A DNA stretch of 5,984 nt from Candidatus Gribaldobacteria bacterium (GCA_026396775.1 JAPLWD010000119.1:1127-7110), one strand, 5' to 3'. Counted from the first letter of the stretch, positions 1 through 5,074 are shown. Program-made: numbers and translations. Notes: generated by a model from the sequence alone, not told the origin.

Positions 1-1
1 A

Positions 2-622
2 GATCAAAGAGGTTTTGTGAATAACCGCGCAGAAAAAGATAAATTAGTGTTGACTTGCCGATTTGTGTCAATTTTAGTGGCTTCAATTTTGAAATCCAAA
101 GGTATTCCAGCGCGGGTTCGTTCGGGTAATGTTCCATATTTTAGCGCGGTGTATGGAAATGTGAGCACTGATCATTGGATTAACCAGTATTGGAGTCAAC
201 CAGAAAATCGTTGGATAACAATTGATGTGGATGGAAGCACCAGCTTGGAAGGAAAATTTGATCCTTATGATATGCCTAATGGAAAATTTGATTTTCCAGC
301 TGATGCATGGCTGGGCATCCGTGCTGGAAAACTTGACCCCAAGCATTTTCACAATGCCAAGCCAGAAACTGGAGCCATTGTTGTTTTATGGTCGTTATTT
401 TACGACTTTCACTCTTTAATGAATAATGAAATTATTTATATTTATGGTCCAGCCGGAGGATATGGCGAAGATGAAAAGTTTAAAAATCTTACTAAAGAAG
501 AGTTAGCAAAAATTGATAACCTTGCTCGACTAATGCAACAACCAGACGACAATTTTGACGAGCTAGTCAAAATTTGGGAAACCGAAAAAGATCTTAGATT
601 ATTATCGGGCGGGTTGCTGTAA
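2..622 (+). CDS. Transglutaminase-like domain protein (5'-partial)
   Basis: This is the C-terminal part of a transglutaminase-like (papain-fold, Cys-His-Asp) protein. Counting from the GTG at 17, the segment TCRFVSILVASILKSKGIPA carries the catalytic Cys (residue 14, codon 56-58). A DHW motif gives the His (residue 53, codon 173-175), and WITIDVD gives the Asp (residue 70, codon 224-226). This order and spacing match the family pattern of C-R-x-hydrophobic-GIPAR, then DHW-x-x-x-Y-W, then W-x-x-x-D. The frame is open upstream of the GTG to the window edge (D-Q-R-G-F-V), and a catalytic Cys only 14 residues from a start would be unusual, so the gene most likely begins outside the window. The tail past residue 110 is helical and charged and is less typical. 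The actual reaction (protease, cross-linking or other) cannot be told. The next gene starts 5 nt after the TAA stop, so the two are probably co-transcribed. Confidence 0.85.
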   Translation, partial: DQRGFVNNRAEKDKLVLTCRFVSILVASILKSKGIPARVRSGNVPYFSAVYGNVSTDHWINQYWSQPENRWITIDVDGSTSLEGKFDPYDMPNGKFDFPADAWLGIRAGKLDPKHFHNAKPETGAIVVLWSLFYDFHSLMNNEIIYIYGPAGGYGEDEKFKNLTKEELAKIDNLARLMQQPDDNFDELVKIWETEKDLRLLSGGLL

Positions 623-627
623 AATAT

Positions 628-1119
628 ATGATGGATAAAAAAATATTATTAGAATTAAATAATTTTTTAGGTGTAGCTACGCTTAAAACTTATGCGGGTG
701 GGGGAGCGGAAGTTGACCCAGAGACTACTGGTTTTAAAGAATTGGAATATCGAGAAGGGGATTGGGATTATAAAGATAGCTACACTGGATTTTTTCAATC
801 GTGGGGGCGTGAGGTAGTTTGGCTTAATCAAAAGCCTTTTTGGATACAGATTTACGGTGGTGGAATGACAGATAAATATCAAAGTGATTCAAAGTTTGCT
901 CATTCAACTTTTGATTTTCTAAAAAAGGCCTTATCGGCTGGAGAAAAACAAGCCGAGTTTCAACCACGTGGCCAGAAAAATTTTGCTGACAATGATTGGG
1001 AATACTCTTGCGAGTGGCAGGGCGATATCACTAAATTTGAAGGTCACGAAAAAATTCTGTTCAAGGGTGAGATTGTTTTCACTCATAATTTTTTAGGCGG
1101 TTTAATTCTCGCTCGTTAA
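628..1119 (+). CDS. DUF5680 domain protein
   Basis: The 163-residue product matches the DUF5680 family as I remember it. It has an N-terminal helix (about residues 5-16), then T-Y-A-G-G-G-A-E (21-28), an L-x-Y-x-E-G-D-W-x-Y-x-D-S-Y-x-G block (39-54), a V-V-W-L-N-Q-K-P-F-W-I-Q-I-Y-G-G motif (63-78), an F-L-K-K-A-L helix (97-102) and a C-terminal beta section (W-E-Y-S-C-E-W-Q-G-D, then G-H-E-K-I-L-F). The domain fills the whole protein. In other bacteria it is often fused behind a helix-turn-helix domain; there is none here. Its molecular function is unknown, and the fold looks like a small soluble alpha/beta domain without signal peptide or membrane segment. Two tandem ATGs (628 and 631) are possible starts and no Shine-Dalgarno sequence separates them. 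It sits 5 nt after the transglutaminase-like gene and 28 nt before the Nudix gene. Confidence 0.75.
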   Translation: MMDKKILLELNNFLGVATLKTYAGGGAEVDPETTGFKELEYREGDWDYKDSYTGFFQSWGREVVWLNQKPFWIQIYGGGMTDKYQSDSKFAHSTFDFLKKALSAGEKQAEFQPRGQKNFADNDWEYSCEWQGDITKFEGHEKILFKGEIVFTHNFLGGLILAR

Positions 1120-1147
1120 CGCTATAAAACAATTTTTAATTCTTAAG

Positions 1148-1579
1148 ATGACTAATGATGAAAAAAGAAAGTGCTCGGTGTTGATTCCGTATAAAATAAA
1201 AGGTGGGGAGGTGTTGGTTTATCTGCAGAAAAGATCAGATAACGCCAAAAGGGCGCCGGGAAAATTTGGATTTTTCGGTGGGGGAATTGATGGTGCAGAA
1301 ACGCCCGAACAGGCGTTGGTTAGAGAAATAAAGGAGGAGCTAGACTATACTCCCGACAACTTTCTATATCTTGAAGAATTTGAAAAAGTTTGGAACCTAG
1401 AAAGAACAGTGTTAAATGTTTTTTGCCAGCAGGTAGGCGAAAATTTTGAGTCGCAAATTAAAGTTTTAGAAGGAGACTACGGTCAGTGGTTTAGAGAGTC
1501 AGAGGCCTTAAGTCACGAAAAAGTAATGGACGGCGACAAAAGAGTTTTAAAAGATTTCTTTCAAAAATTAAAGCATTAA
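1148..1579 (+). CDS. Nudix hydrolase
   Basis: This is a single-domain Nudix hydrolase of 143 residues, a normal length for the superfamily. These enzymes cleave a nucleoside diphosphate linked to another group, using Mg2+ held by the Nudix box. The box GX5EX7REUXEEXGU is visible at residues 45-67, with G45, E51, R59-E60 and E63-E64. The penultimate Gly is replaced by Asp (D66, in E-E-L-D-Y). Residues 10-30 form the usual leading strands (V-L-I-P-Y, V-L-V-Y-L-Q-K-R-S), followed by P-G-K-F-G-F-F-G-G-G. The substrate cannot be read from the sequence. The L-Q-K-R-S...P-G-K-F-G-F-F-G-G-G form resembles MutT-like and NDP-sugar or nucleotide-cleaning members. ATG 1148 has no Shine-Dalgarno sequence, only an AT-rich leader. 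The gene lies in a run of same-strand genes, 28 nt after one and 29 nt before the next, so co-transcription is likely. Confidence 0.93.
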   Translation: MTNDEKRKCSVLIPYKIKGGEVLVYLQKRSDNAKRAPGKFGFFGGGIDGAETPEQALVREIKEELDYTPDNFLYLEEFEKVWNLERTVLNVFCQQVGENFESQIKVLEGDYGQWFRESEALSHEKVMDGDKRVLKDFFQKLKH

Positions 1580-1608
1580 AAATTATTTAAAAATTAAAAA
1601 TTTTATTT

Positions 1609-2339
1609 ATGTCTTCTTATTATAATCCTCGTAAAACTCGGAACTTGTATAAACCTCAGTCGGATTTTCCTTATCGGGTGAGCCGATCTAAGGTGGACTT
1701 GTTTTTGAATTGCCCTCGGTGTTACTATTTGGATGCTAAGCTGGGCGTGGGTCAGCCTCCTGGGTATCCGTTTACCTTAAATTCGGCGGTGGATAAATTA
1801 CTCAAAAAAGAATTTGATTTGCATCGCGCCAAAAAGGTTGCTCATCCATTGATGAAAAATTACGGCTTGGATGCTGTGCCCTTAGCTCACGAAAAGATGG
1901 ATCAATGGAGGGATGCTTTAACGGGTGGCATTACTTTTGTGCATAAAGAAACTAATTTTTATTTAACGGGTGGAGTGGATGATGTTTGGGTTAATCCACA
2001 AGGCGAGTTTATTATTGTGGATTATAAAGCCACGGCCAAGGAGGGTGAAGTTAGCTTGGATGCTGAGTGGCAAATTGGCTATAAACGCCAAATGGAATTT
2101 TATCAATGGCTTTTGAAACAGGCTATTTTGTTTACTGCAATGGCCTCACGGATCGAGAAGCTTTTGACTCTAAACTAGAATTTAGTATTAAAATAATCCC
2201 ATATAAGGGTGATGACGCTTGGATTGAGCCAACTATTTTGGATATCCATCATTGCTTAAATCAATTAAAAATACCCGAGCCAGGATTAGATTGCGACTTT
2301 TGTAAATATCGCCAAGCCGCCAAAGATGTTGGCGGGTAG
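1609..2339 (+). pseudogene. PD-(D/E)XK nuclease family gene, broken by a frameshift
   Basis: Two overlapping frames together make one RecB/Cas4-like PD-(D/E)XK nuclease. Frame A (1609-2178, 189 aa) carries N-C-P-R-C-Y-Y-L (C35, C38), G-G-V-D-D-V-W (D124 or D125), V-D-Y-K (D138, K140) and the Q-M-E-F-Y element (Q161, Y165), a QxxxY motif typical of RecB-type nucleases. After Q-W-L-L near 2113 the conserved sequence moves to another frame, open 2106-2339, which reads E-T-G-Y-F-V-Y-C-N-G and ends in D-C-D-F-C-K-Y. Frame A then adds about 20 unrelated residues and stops at 2178. The shift equals loss of 3n+1 bases. From memory, relatives carry several more residues between Q-W-L-L and T-G-Y-F, which favours a deletion over a single-base error. 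The family probably acts in DNA processing. The start at ATG 1609 lacks a Shine-Dalgarno sequence. The truncated product would keep the catalytic residues but lose the second Cys pair. A sequencing or assembly error remains possible. Confidence 0.82.
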
Positions 2340-2345
2340 TATGAT

Positions 2346-2786
2346 ATGAAGAAATTATTTTTTGGGGTTTTAATAATAGTTGTTATTGGAGCTATTTTTT
2401 TAGGATTTTATTTTAAAAAAAATTCGCAAGTTTGCTTTCAAAATAATTGTTTTAAAGTAGAAGTGGCTCAAACTGAGGCTAAAAGGGAGAGGGGATTGAT
2501 GTTGCGAAAAAGTTTAGCAGGGGATGCAGGAATGTTTTTTATTTTTGATCAAGCCAGTGTGTGTCCTTTTTGGATGAAAAACACTCTAATTCCTTTGGAT
2601 ATGATTTGGCTTAATCAAAATAAGGAGATAGTTTTTCTAGCTCAAAATGTGCCACCCTGCACTCAGGGAGATAGTTGCTCCAGCATAACGCCCGATCAGC
2701 CGGCTAAATATGTTTTAGAACTAAACGCCGGTCAAGTCGCCAAACTAAATCTTAAAATCGGCGACAAACTCCAAACAAATTTTTAA
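2346..2786 (+). CDS. DUF192 family protein, exported or membrane-anchored
   Basis: This 146-residue protein belongs to the DUF192 family. It has one N-terminal hydrophobic segment (about residues 5-22, flanked by M-K-K and F-K-K), either a membrane anchor or an uncleaved signal, so the domain should face outside the cytoplasm. The domain then shows the family landmarks in order: R-G-L-M (49-52), G-M-F-F-I-F (62-67), F-W-M-K-N-T (75-80), I-P-L-D-M-I-W (82-88), and Y-V-L-E-L-N-A-G (122-129) with a closing I-G-D (138-140). Family function is unknown. Five cysteines lie outside the anchor (C30, C35, C73, C105, C111). The C105-C111 pair sits in the loop between the conserved Pro and the Y-V-L-E-L strand, and may form a disulfide. 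The start ATG 2346 lies 6 nt after the nuclease stop without a convincing Shine-Dalgarno sequence. It is the last gene of the upstream run, followed by a hairpin and a terminator. Confidence 0.92.
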   Translation: MKKLFFGVLIIVVIGAIFLGFYFKKNSQVCFQNNCFKVEVAQTEAKRERGLMLRKSLAGDAGMFFIFDQASVCPFWMKNTLIPLDMIWLNQNKEIVFLAQNVPPCTQGDSCSSITPDQPAKYVLELNAGQVAKLNLKIGDKLQTNF

Positions 2787-2801
2787 GCTTAACTTACAAG
2801 T

Positions 2802-2822
2802 CGAAGTAACTCGGTTACTTCG
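2802..2822 (+). other. 9-bp stem-loop just after the DUF192 stop
   Basis: Arms CGAAGTAAC (2802-2810) and GTTACTTCG (2814-2822) pair perfectly around a 3-nt TCG loop. It begins 15 nt after the TAA stop and is followed by G-rich sequence without a T tract, so it is not a terminator by itself. It stands 11 nt before the true terminator hairpin and may protect the 3' end of the transcript. Confidence 0.7.
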
Positions 2823-2833
2823 GGGGAATAAAG

Positions 2834-2860
2834 TGGGAAGGGCAGACCTTCCCATTTTTT
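2834..2860 (+). terminator. Rho-independent terminator of the upstream gene run
   Basis: Arms TGGGAAGG (2834-2841) and CCTTCCCA (2847-2854) form a perfect 8-bp GC-rich stem with a 5-nt loop, followed directly by six T (2855-2860). This is a classical intrinsic terminator and closes the run that ends with the DUF192 gene. The next promoter begins 4 nt later. Confidence 0.9.
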
Positions 2861-2864
2861 AAGG

Positions 2865-2893
2865 TTGACTTTTGGGGTAAAGTGTGGTAGAAA
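2865..2893 (+). promoter_or_regulatory. Probable sigma70-type promoter of the coiled-coil/lipoprotein unit
   Basis: A -35 box TTGACT (2865-2870; 5 of 6 consensus) is followed after 17 nt by TAGAAA (2888-2893; 4 of 6). Transcription would start near 2900 and give a leader of about 120 nt. The position, immediately after a terminator and upstream of a gene with its own strong ribosome site, supports it. The -35 box and the spacing are the same as in the better promoter at 5105-5133. Confidence 0.6.
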
Positions 2894-2915
2894 GACTATA
2901 TTCACTTTTGTCAAG

Positions 2916-2943
2916 TTGGCAAGAGAAGAGAGCTCGTTGCCAA
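2916..2943 (+). promoter_or_regulatory. Leader stem-loop 1 (inverted repeat)
   Basis: TTGGCAA (2916-2922) and TTGCCAA (2937-2943) are perfect inverted repeats separated by 14 nt rich in GA and containing GAGCTC. If transcription starts near 2900 this forms a 7-bp hairpin in the mRNA leader. As DNA it could also be an operator for a dimeric regulator just downstream of the promoter. The sequence does not decide between the two. Confidence 0.5.
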
Positions 2944-2949
2944 AAATAT

Positions 2950-2968
2950 TAACCAATTTTATTGGTTA
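2950..2968 (+). promoter_or_regulatory. Leader stem-loop 2 (palindrome)
   Basis: TAACCAAT (2950-2957) and ATTGGTTA (2961-2968) pair perfectly around a TTT loop. It follows the first leader hairpin by 6 nt and ends about 38 nt before the Shine-Dalgarno sequence of the coiled-coil gene. It is followed by GTTTTAC rather than a clean T tract, so termination there would be weak. It may be an operator or an mRNA stability or control element. Confidence 0.55.
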
Positions 2969-3006
2969 GTTTTACAAATAAAATGTTTCTCGTTTCTAAT
3001 TCAAAA

Positions 3007-3013
3007 AAGGAGG
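3007..3013 (+). promoter_or_regulatory. Strong Shine-Dalgarno site of the coiled-coil gene
   Basis: AAGGAGG lies 6 nt before ATG 3020 but only 3 nt before GTG 3017. This spacing decides for the ATG as the true start. Genes outside this two-gene unit in the window lack such a site. Confidence 0.9.
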
Positions 3014-3019
3014 TTCGTG

Positions 3020-4072
3020 ATGAAAAAAAATATTTTTTCATTTATCGTACTGTTGTTTGTTTCTTTTACTGTCAATGTTTTCTGCGATGAGGCAAAGCTA
3101 GAAAAATTTGGGAGGCTAATAGGCCCCTGCAAGGTTCAAACGGCAGATTTTGAAAGGATTAAGCAGTTGATTCTTTCGGTAGATGAGCCTACTAGTTACT
3201 CTCGACCAAAGGGTGTAACAAATAGGGATGTTAGTTTCGCGGCTATTTATTTTGCTTGGGATGAAAGTGATTTGTTGAAAAAACAAATTGCAGAAATTCC
3301 AAAAGTAGATATTGCTGGTTTAAAAAAGCAGATTGATCTGCTGGATCAAGCTATCAGCAAGGCGGTTGAGGATATTACTAAGAATCAAGCCACTCAAGCC
3401 GATAGAGTGATTGAAGTTTTGTCGGCTATCTCTAAAAGAATAGAAGGCAATACAGATATTCTGAAGCTTCAGTCTGAATGTATTGTTGGTATTCTTGATG
3501 GAGTTGAGGAGCAATTGAAGGCTCTTCAGAAAATTTCGGATCAGCTAGATAGGATTGAAAATGGCGTTAAACAATCTAACAACAAGTTAGACGGCTATAA
3601 TACTAATTTTAATCGGATTGAAAAAAGCCAAGATGAGATTAAAAACATCTTGGAGGCGATGAGGTTGGCGGAAGAAGCGGAGGATAATAAAACTTATCCG
3701 GATTGTGTCGCCGTGCTCTTTGGGGTGTTTTTTAGAGCGGGCGAACAAGGCGAACGGTCGCAACCTCGAGAGCCGAGCGGGGAATTAAATATCCGAAAAA
3801 AGCTTGGTTCTTTGCCTCTATACCCAAACATATCGCTGGGTGGTTTACCTGGCTATATTGTTGGTGCCTTAGATCTAAAGATTGATTTCGGCTCCCATAG
3901 CGTCTTTATGGGTGGCGGTACTAGCTGTTTACCAACCGAAGAAAAAGAGTTTCACTCTTTTTTTGAGGCTGGGTATCGATATGGTTATGTTGGCTTTTTG
4001 ATTCGGGTTTATCCGTTTGAGGAAAAATCCAAGAGAGCAGTGGAATTCTTGTTTAGAGGGGAGTTATTTTAA
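3020..4072 (+). CDS. Exported coiled-coil protein with beta-rich C-terminus (hypothetical)
   Basis: I do not recognise this 350-residue protein. It begins with a clear Sec signal peptide (M-K-K-N, then hydrophobic residues 5-21, with cleavage likely near V-F-C/D-E at residue 22). After a short globular part (25-80) comes a long helical stretch, about residues 82-222, with heptad-like spacing of Leu and Ile and many Lys, Glu and Gln, typical of a coiled coil. A polar, Pro-containing linker (about 240-258) leads to a C-terminal domain (262-350) of alternating beta strands rich in Gly and aromatics, such as F-E-A-G-Y-R-Y-G-Y-V-G-F-L-I-R-V-Y. The protein ends on Phe, which recalls outer-membrane beta-barrel ends, but three or four strands are too few for a barrel alone. 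ATG 3020 is chosen over GTG 3017 by the Shine-Dalgarno spacing. It is followed after 27 nt by a lipoprotein gene, so the two probably act together at the cell surface. Confidence 0.8.
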   Translation: MKKNIFSFIVLLFVSFTVNVFCDEAKLEKFGRLIGPCKVQTADFERIKQLILSVDEPTSYSRPKGVTNRDVSFAAIYFAWDESDLLKKQIAEIPKVDIAGLKKQIDLLDQAISKAVEDITKNQATQADRVIEVLSAISKRIEGNTDILKLQSECIVGILDGVEEQLKALQKISDQLDRIENGVKQSNNKLDGYNTNFNRIEKSQDEIKNILEAMRLAEEAEDNKTYPDCVAVLFGVFFRAGEQGERSQPREPSGELNIRKKLGSLPLYPNISLGGLPGYIVGALDLKIDFGSHSVFMGGGTSCLPTEEKEFHSFFEAGYRYGYVGFLIRVYPFEEKSKRAVEFLFRGELF

Positions 4073-4081
4073 CTCTTCTCT
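4055..4081 (+). promoter_or_regulatory. 12-bp stem-loop spanning the stop codon, next to the following SD
   Basis: AGAGGGGAGTTA (4055-4066) pairs with TAACTCTTCTCT (4070-4081) around a TTT loop, with ten Watson-Crick pairs and two G-U pairs. The stop codon TAA (4070-4072) lies in the 3' arm. The hairpin ends 3 nt before the Shine-Dalgarno AAAGGAG of the lipoprotein gene and has no T tract. A terminating ribosome would open it, so it could tune translation of the second gene or protect a processed mRNA end. Confidence 0.65.
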
Positions 4082-4084
4082 TTG

Positions 4085-4091
4085 AAAGGAG
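4085..4091 (+). promoter_or_regulatory. Shine-Dalgarno site of the lipoprotein gene
   Basis: AAAGGAG stands 8 nt before ATG 4100. A TTG at 4082 is in frame but would place this site inside the gene and add six polar residues before a perfect signal peptide, so ATG 4100 is the start. Confidence 0.9.
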
Positions 4092-4099
4092 TGATTGAG

Positions 4100-4948
4100 A
4101 TGAAAACTTTTATAGTTTTCAGTTTCTGTTTCTTGTTTGTAGCATCCTTTTTCGGGTGCGGTGGGAATCGTTTTGGTGACGACCCAGTCACGGACGATGG
4201 GTCAAAAACTTTTGTGATTGATACGCAGGGGGATACTAAAAAACCTACGGAAGAAAAACCGGAAGCGAAAAAAGATGAGCCAAAGGCGGATGAGCCTAAG
4301 CCAACAACACCAGCGGTATCTCAGACGAATAATCAGACCCAGACAGGGGGGAATGTGAATGTTACTGTTACCATTGTGGATGGGAATGGTAATAAAATTG
4401 GCGAAACCACTGGGGCTGGCGAAGTAGTTGTTATTCCACCTACAGAGGAAAAACCTCCTATTGAAAAACCAAAGGAGGAGCCTGTGGTGAAACCAGAAGA
4501 AAAACCGGTAGACAAGCCGGAGGTTGTTGTTCCGAAAAATCCAGAATTATTTTGGACCTCTGGTCTCAAGGATGGCAATCTAGTTGCCACCTTGGGAATG
4601 AAAAATCCTGGTAATGTTAAATGGAGCAAATTAGTAGTCAACTTTGACTACTCGCTTATTGCTCTTGAGATTGTTGACCCCAGTGCTTCTTGGAAAGAGG
4701 CTGGGAGCGACAGTCTGTTGGACCTGATCAAGGTGGCCAATAAAAAAGGCCAGCTGGAACTCACTGTTGAAAGGGTGGGCGAAGGCGAGCAAATTTGCTC
4801 TTTCTCTTTCTCGTTTGTGGGAAAAGGGAAGAGTTTAATAGGTTTGTCTGCGTATACTTCTTTTTATAAAACGAAGGAGGATATGCAAAACAGTGCGAAC
4901 AAGGTGCCAATTCCTTTTCCAAAACCGATTGAGGTTTTGAAGGAATAA
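4100..4948 (+). CDS. Putative surface lipoprotein with Pro/Glu/Lys-rich stalk and beta-sandwich head
   Basis: This is a 282-residue protein with a short signal peptide (M-K-T, hydrophobic 4-18) ending in S-F-F-G-C-G-G-N, where C20 would be the lipid-modified Cys. The lipobox is imperfect (F-F-G-C instead of L-A-G-C), so lipidation is likely but not certain. Residues 25-147 are low-complexity: two Pro/Glu/Lys segments (about 46-72 and 114-146, with repeated E-E-K-P) flank a short Asn/Thr/Val-rich beta piece (about 78-112). This looks like a stalk crossing the cell wall or periplasm. Residues 148-252 form a beta-sandwich-like domain: N-F-D-Y-S-L-I-A-L-E-I-V-D, then G-Q-L-E-L-T-V, then I-C-S-F-S-F-S-F-V-G-K-G-K-S. 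This strand order is reminiscent of cohesin or related carbohydrate-binding folds, but that is a weak resemblance. It forms an operon with the preceding coiled-coil gene and is followed by a hairpin and a terminator. Confidence 0.78.
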   Translation: MKTFIVFSFCFLFVASFFGCGGNRFGDDPVTDDGSKTFVIDTQGDTKKPTEEKPEAKKDEPKADEPKPTTPAVSQTNNQTQTGGNVNVTVTIVDGNGNKIGETTGAGEVVVIPPTEEKPPIEKPKEEPVVKPEEKPVDKPEVVVPKNPELFWTSGLKDGNLVATLGMKNPGNVKWSKLVVNFDYSLIALEIVDPSASWKEAGSDSLLDLIKVANKKGQLELTVERVGEGEQICSFSFSFVGKGKSLIGLSAYTSFYKTKEDMQNSANKVPIPFPKPIEVLKE

Positions 4949-4955
4949 GGCTTAG

Positions 4956-4976
4956 GAACTTAGCTTGGCTAAGTTC
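4956..4976 (+). other. 9-bp stem-loop just after the lipoprotein stop
   Basis: GAACTTAGC (4956-4964) pairs perfectly with GCTAAGTTC (4968-4976) around a TTG loop. It begins 7 nt after the stop and is followed by AGGAGAGG without a T tract. The layout copies the hairpin at 2802-2822: nine pairs, a 3-nt loop, then a real terminator downstream. Confidence 0.7.
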
Positions 4977-4982
4977 AGGAGA

Positions 4983-5047
4983 GGGCAAAAAGGCTGTAGG
5001 GAAAATAAAATTCTTTGCAGAAATCCTTTTTGTCCTTGATTTTTTTT
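4983..5047 (+). terminator. Large rho-independent terminator of the two-gene unit
   Basis: An outer stem pairs GGGCAAAAAGG (4983-4993) with CCTTTTTGTCC (5025-5035), 11 bp with one G-U pair. An inner stem pairs 4994-5003 with 5011-5020, 10 bp with three G-U pairs, around a 7-nt loop. An AAAT bulge lies at 5021-5024. After TTGA comes a run of eight T (5040-5047). The T run is 4 nt away from the stem, slightly further than ideal, but the whole is convincing as the end of the transcript. Confidence 0.75.
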
Positions 5048-5074
5048 AAAAAGGGTTTAGCTTTGAATAATATA

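Noticed and set aside
83..352. 89-codon reading frame on the - strand
   Set aside because: It lies opposite the transglutaminase-like catalytic region, whose family motifs are clear on the + strand.
2101..2140. Programmed -1 frameshift joining the two nuclease frames
   Set aside because: The direction of the shift would fit, but there is no X-XXY-YYZ slippery heptamer at the join and no clear stem-loop downstream. The join also looks short of several family residues, which slippage would not explain.
2897..2902. TATATT as -10 box for the cassette promoter
   Set aside because: It is a good hexamer, but lies 26 nt from TTGACT and no other -35 box fits it well.
3017..3019. GTG start for the coiled-coil gene
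   Set aside because: It is only 3 nt from the Shine-Dalgarno sequence; the ATG at 3020 has normal 6-nt spacing.
4082..4084. TTG start for the lipoprotein gene
   Set aside because: It lies upstream of the Shine-Dalgarno sequence and would put six extra residues before a normal signal peptide.
4382..4408. EF-hand or dockerin-like calcium loop (D-G-N-G-N-K-I-G-E) in the lipoprotein
   Set aside because: It is a single short match in low-complexity sequence without flanking helices or a second copy.
4333..4641. 102-codon reading frame on the - strand
   Set aside because: It mirrors the Pro/Glu/Lys-rich stalk of the lipoprotein and gives Gly/Ser/Thr/Phe low complexity with no start signal.
4761..4988. 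75-codon reading frame on the - strand over the lipoprotein end
   Set aside because: It overlaps the lipoprotein gene and a hairpin, and has no recognisable domain or ribosome site.
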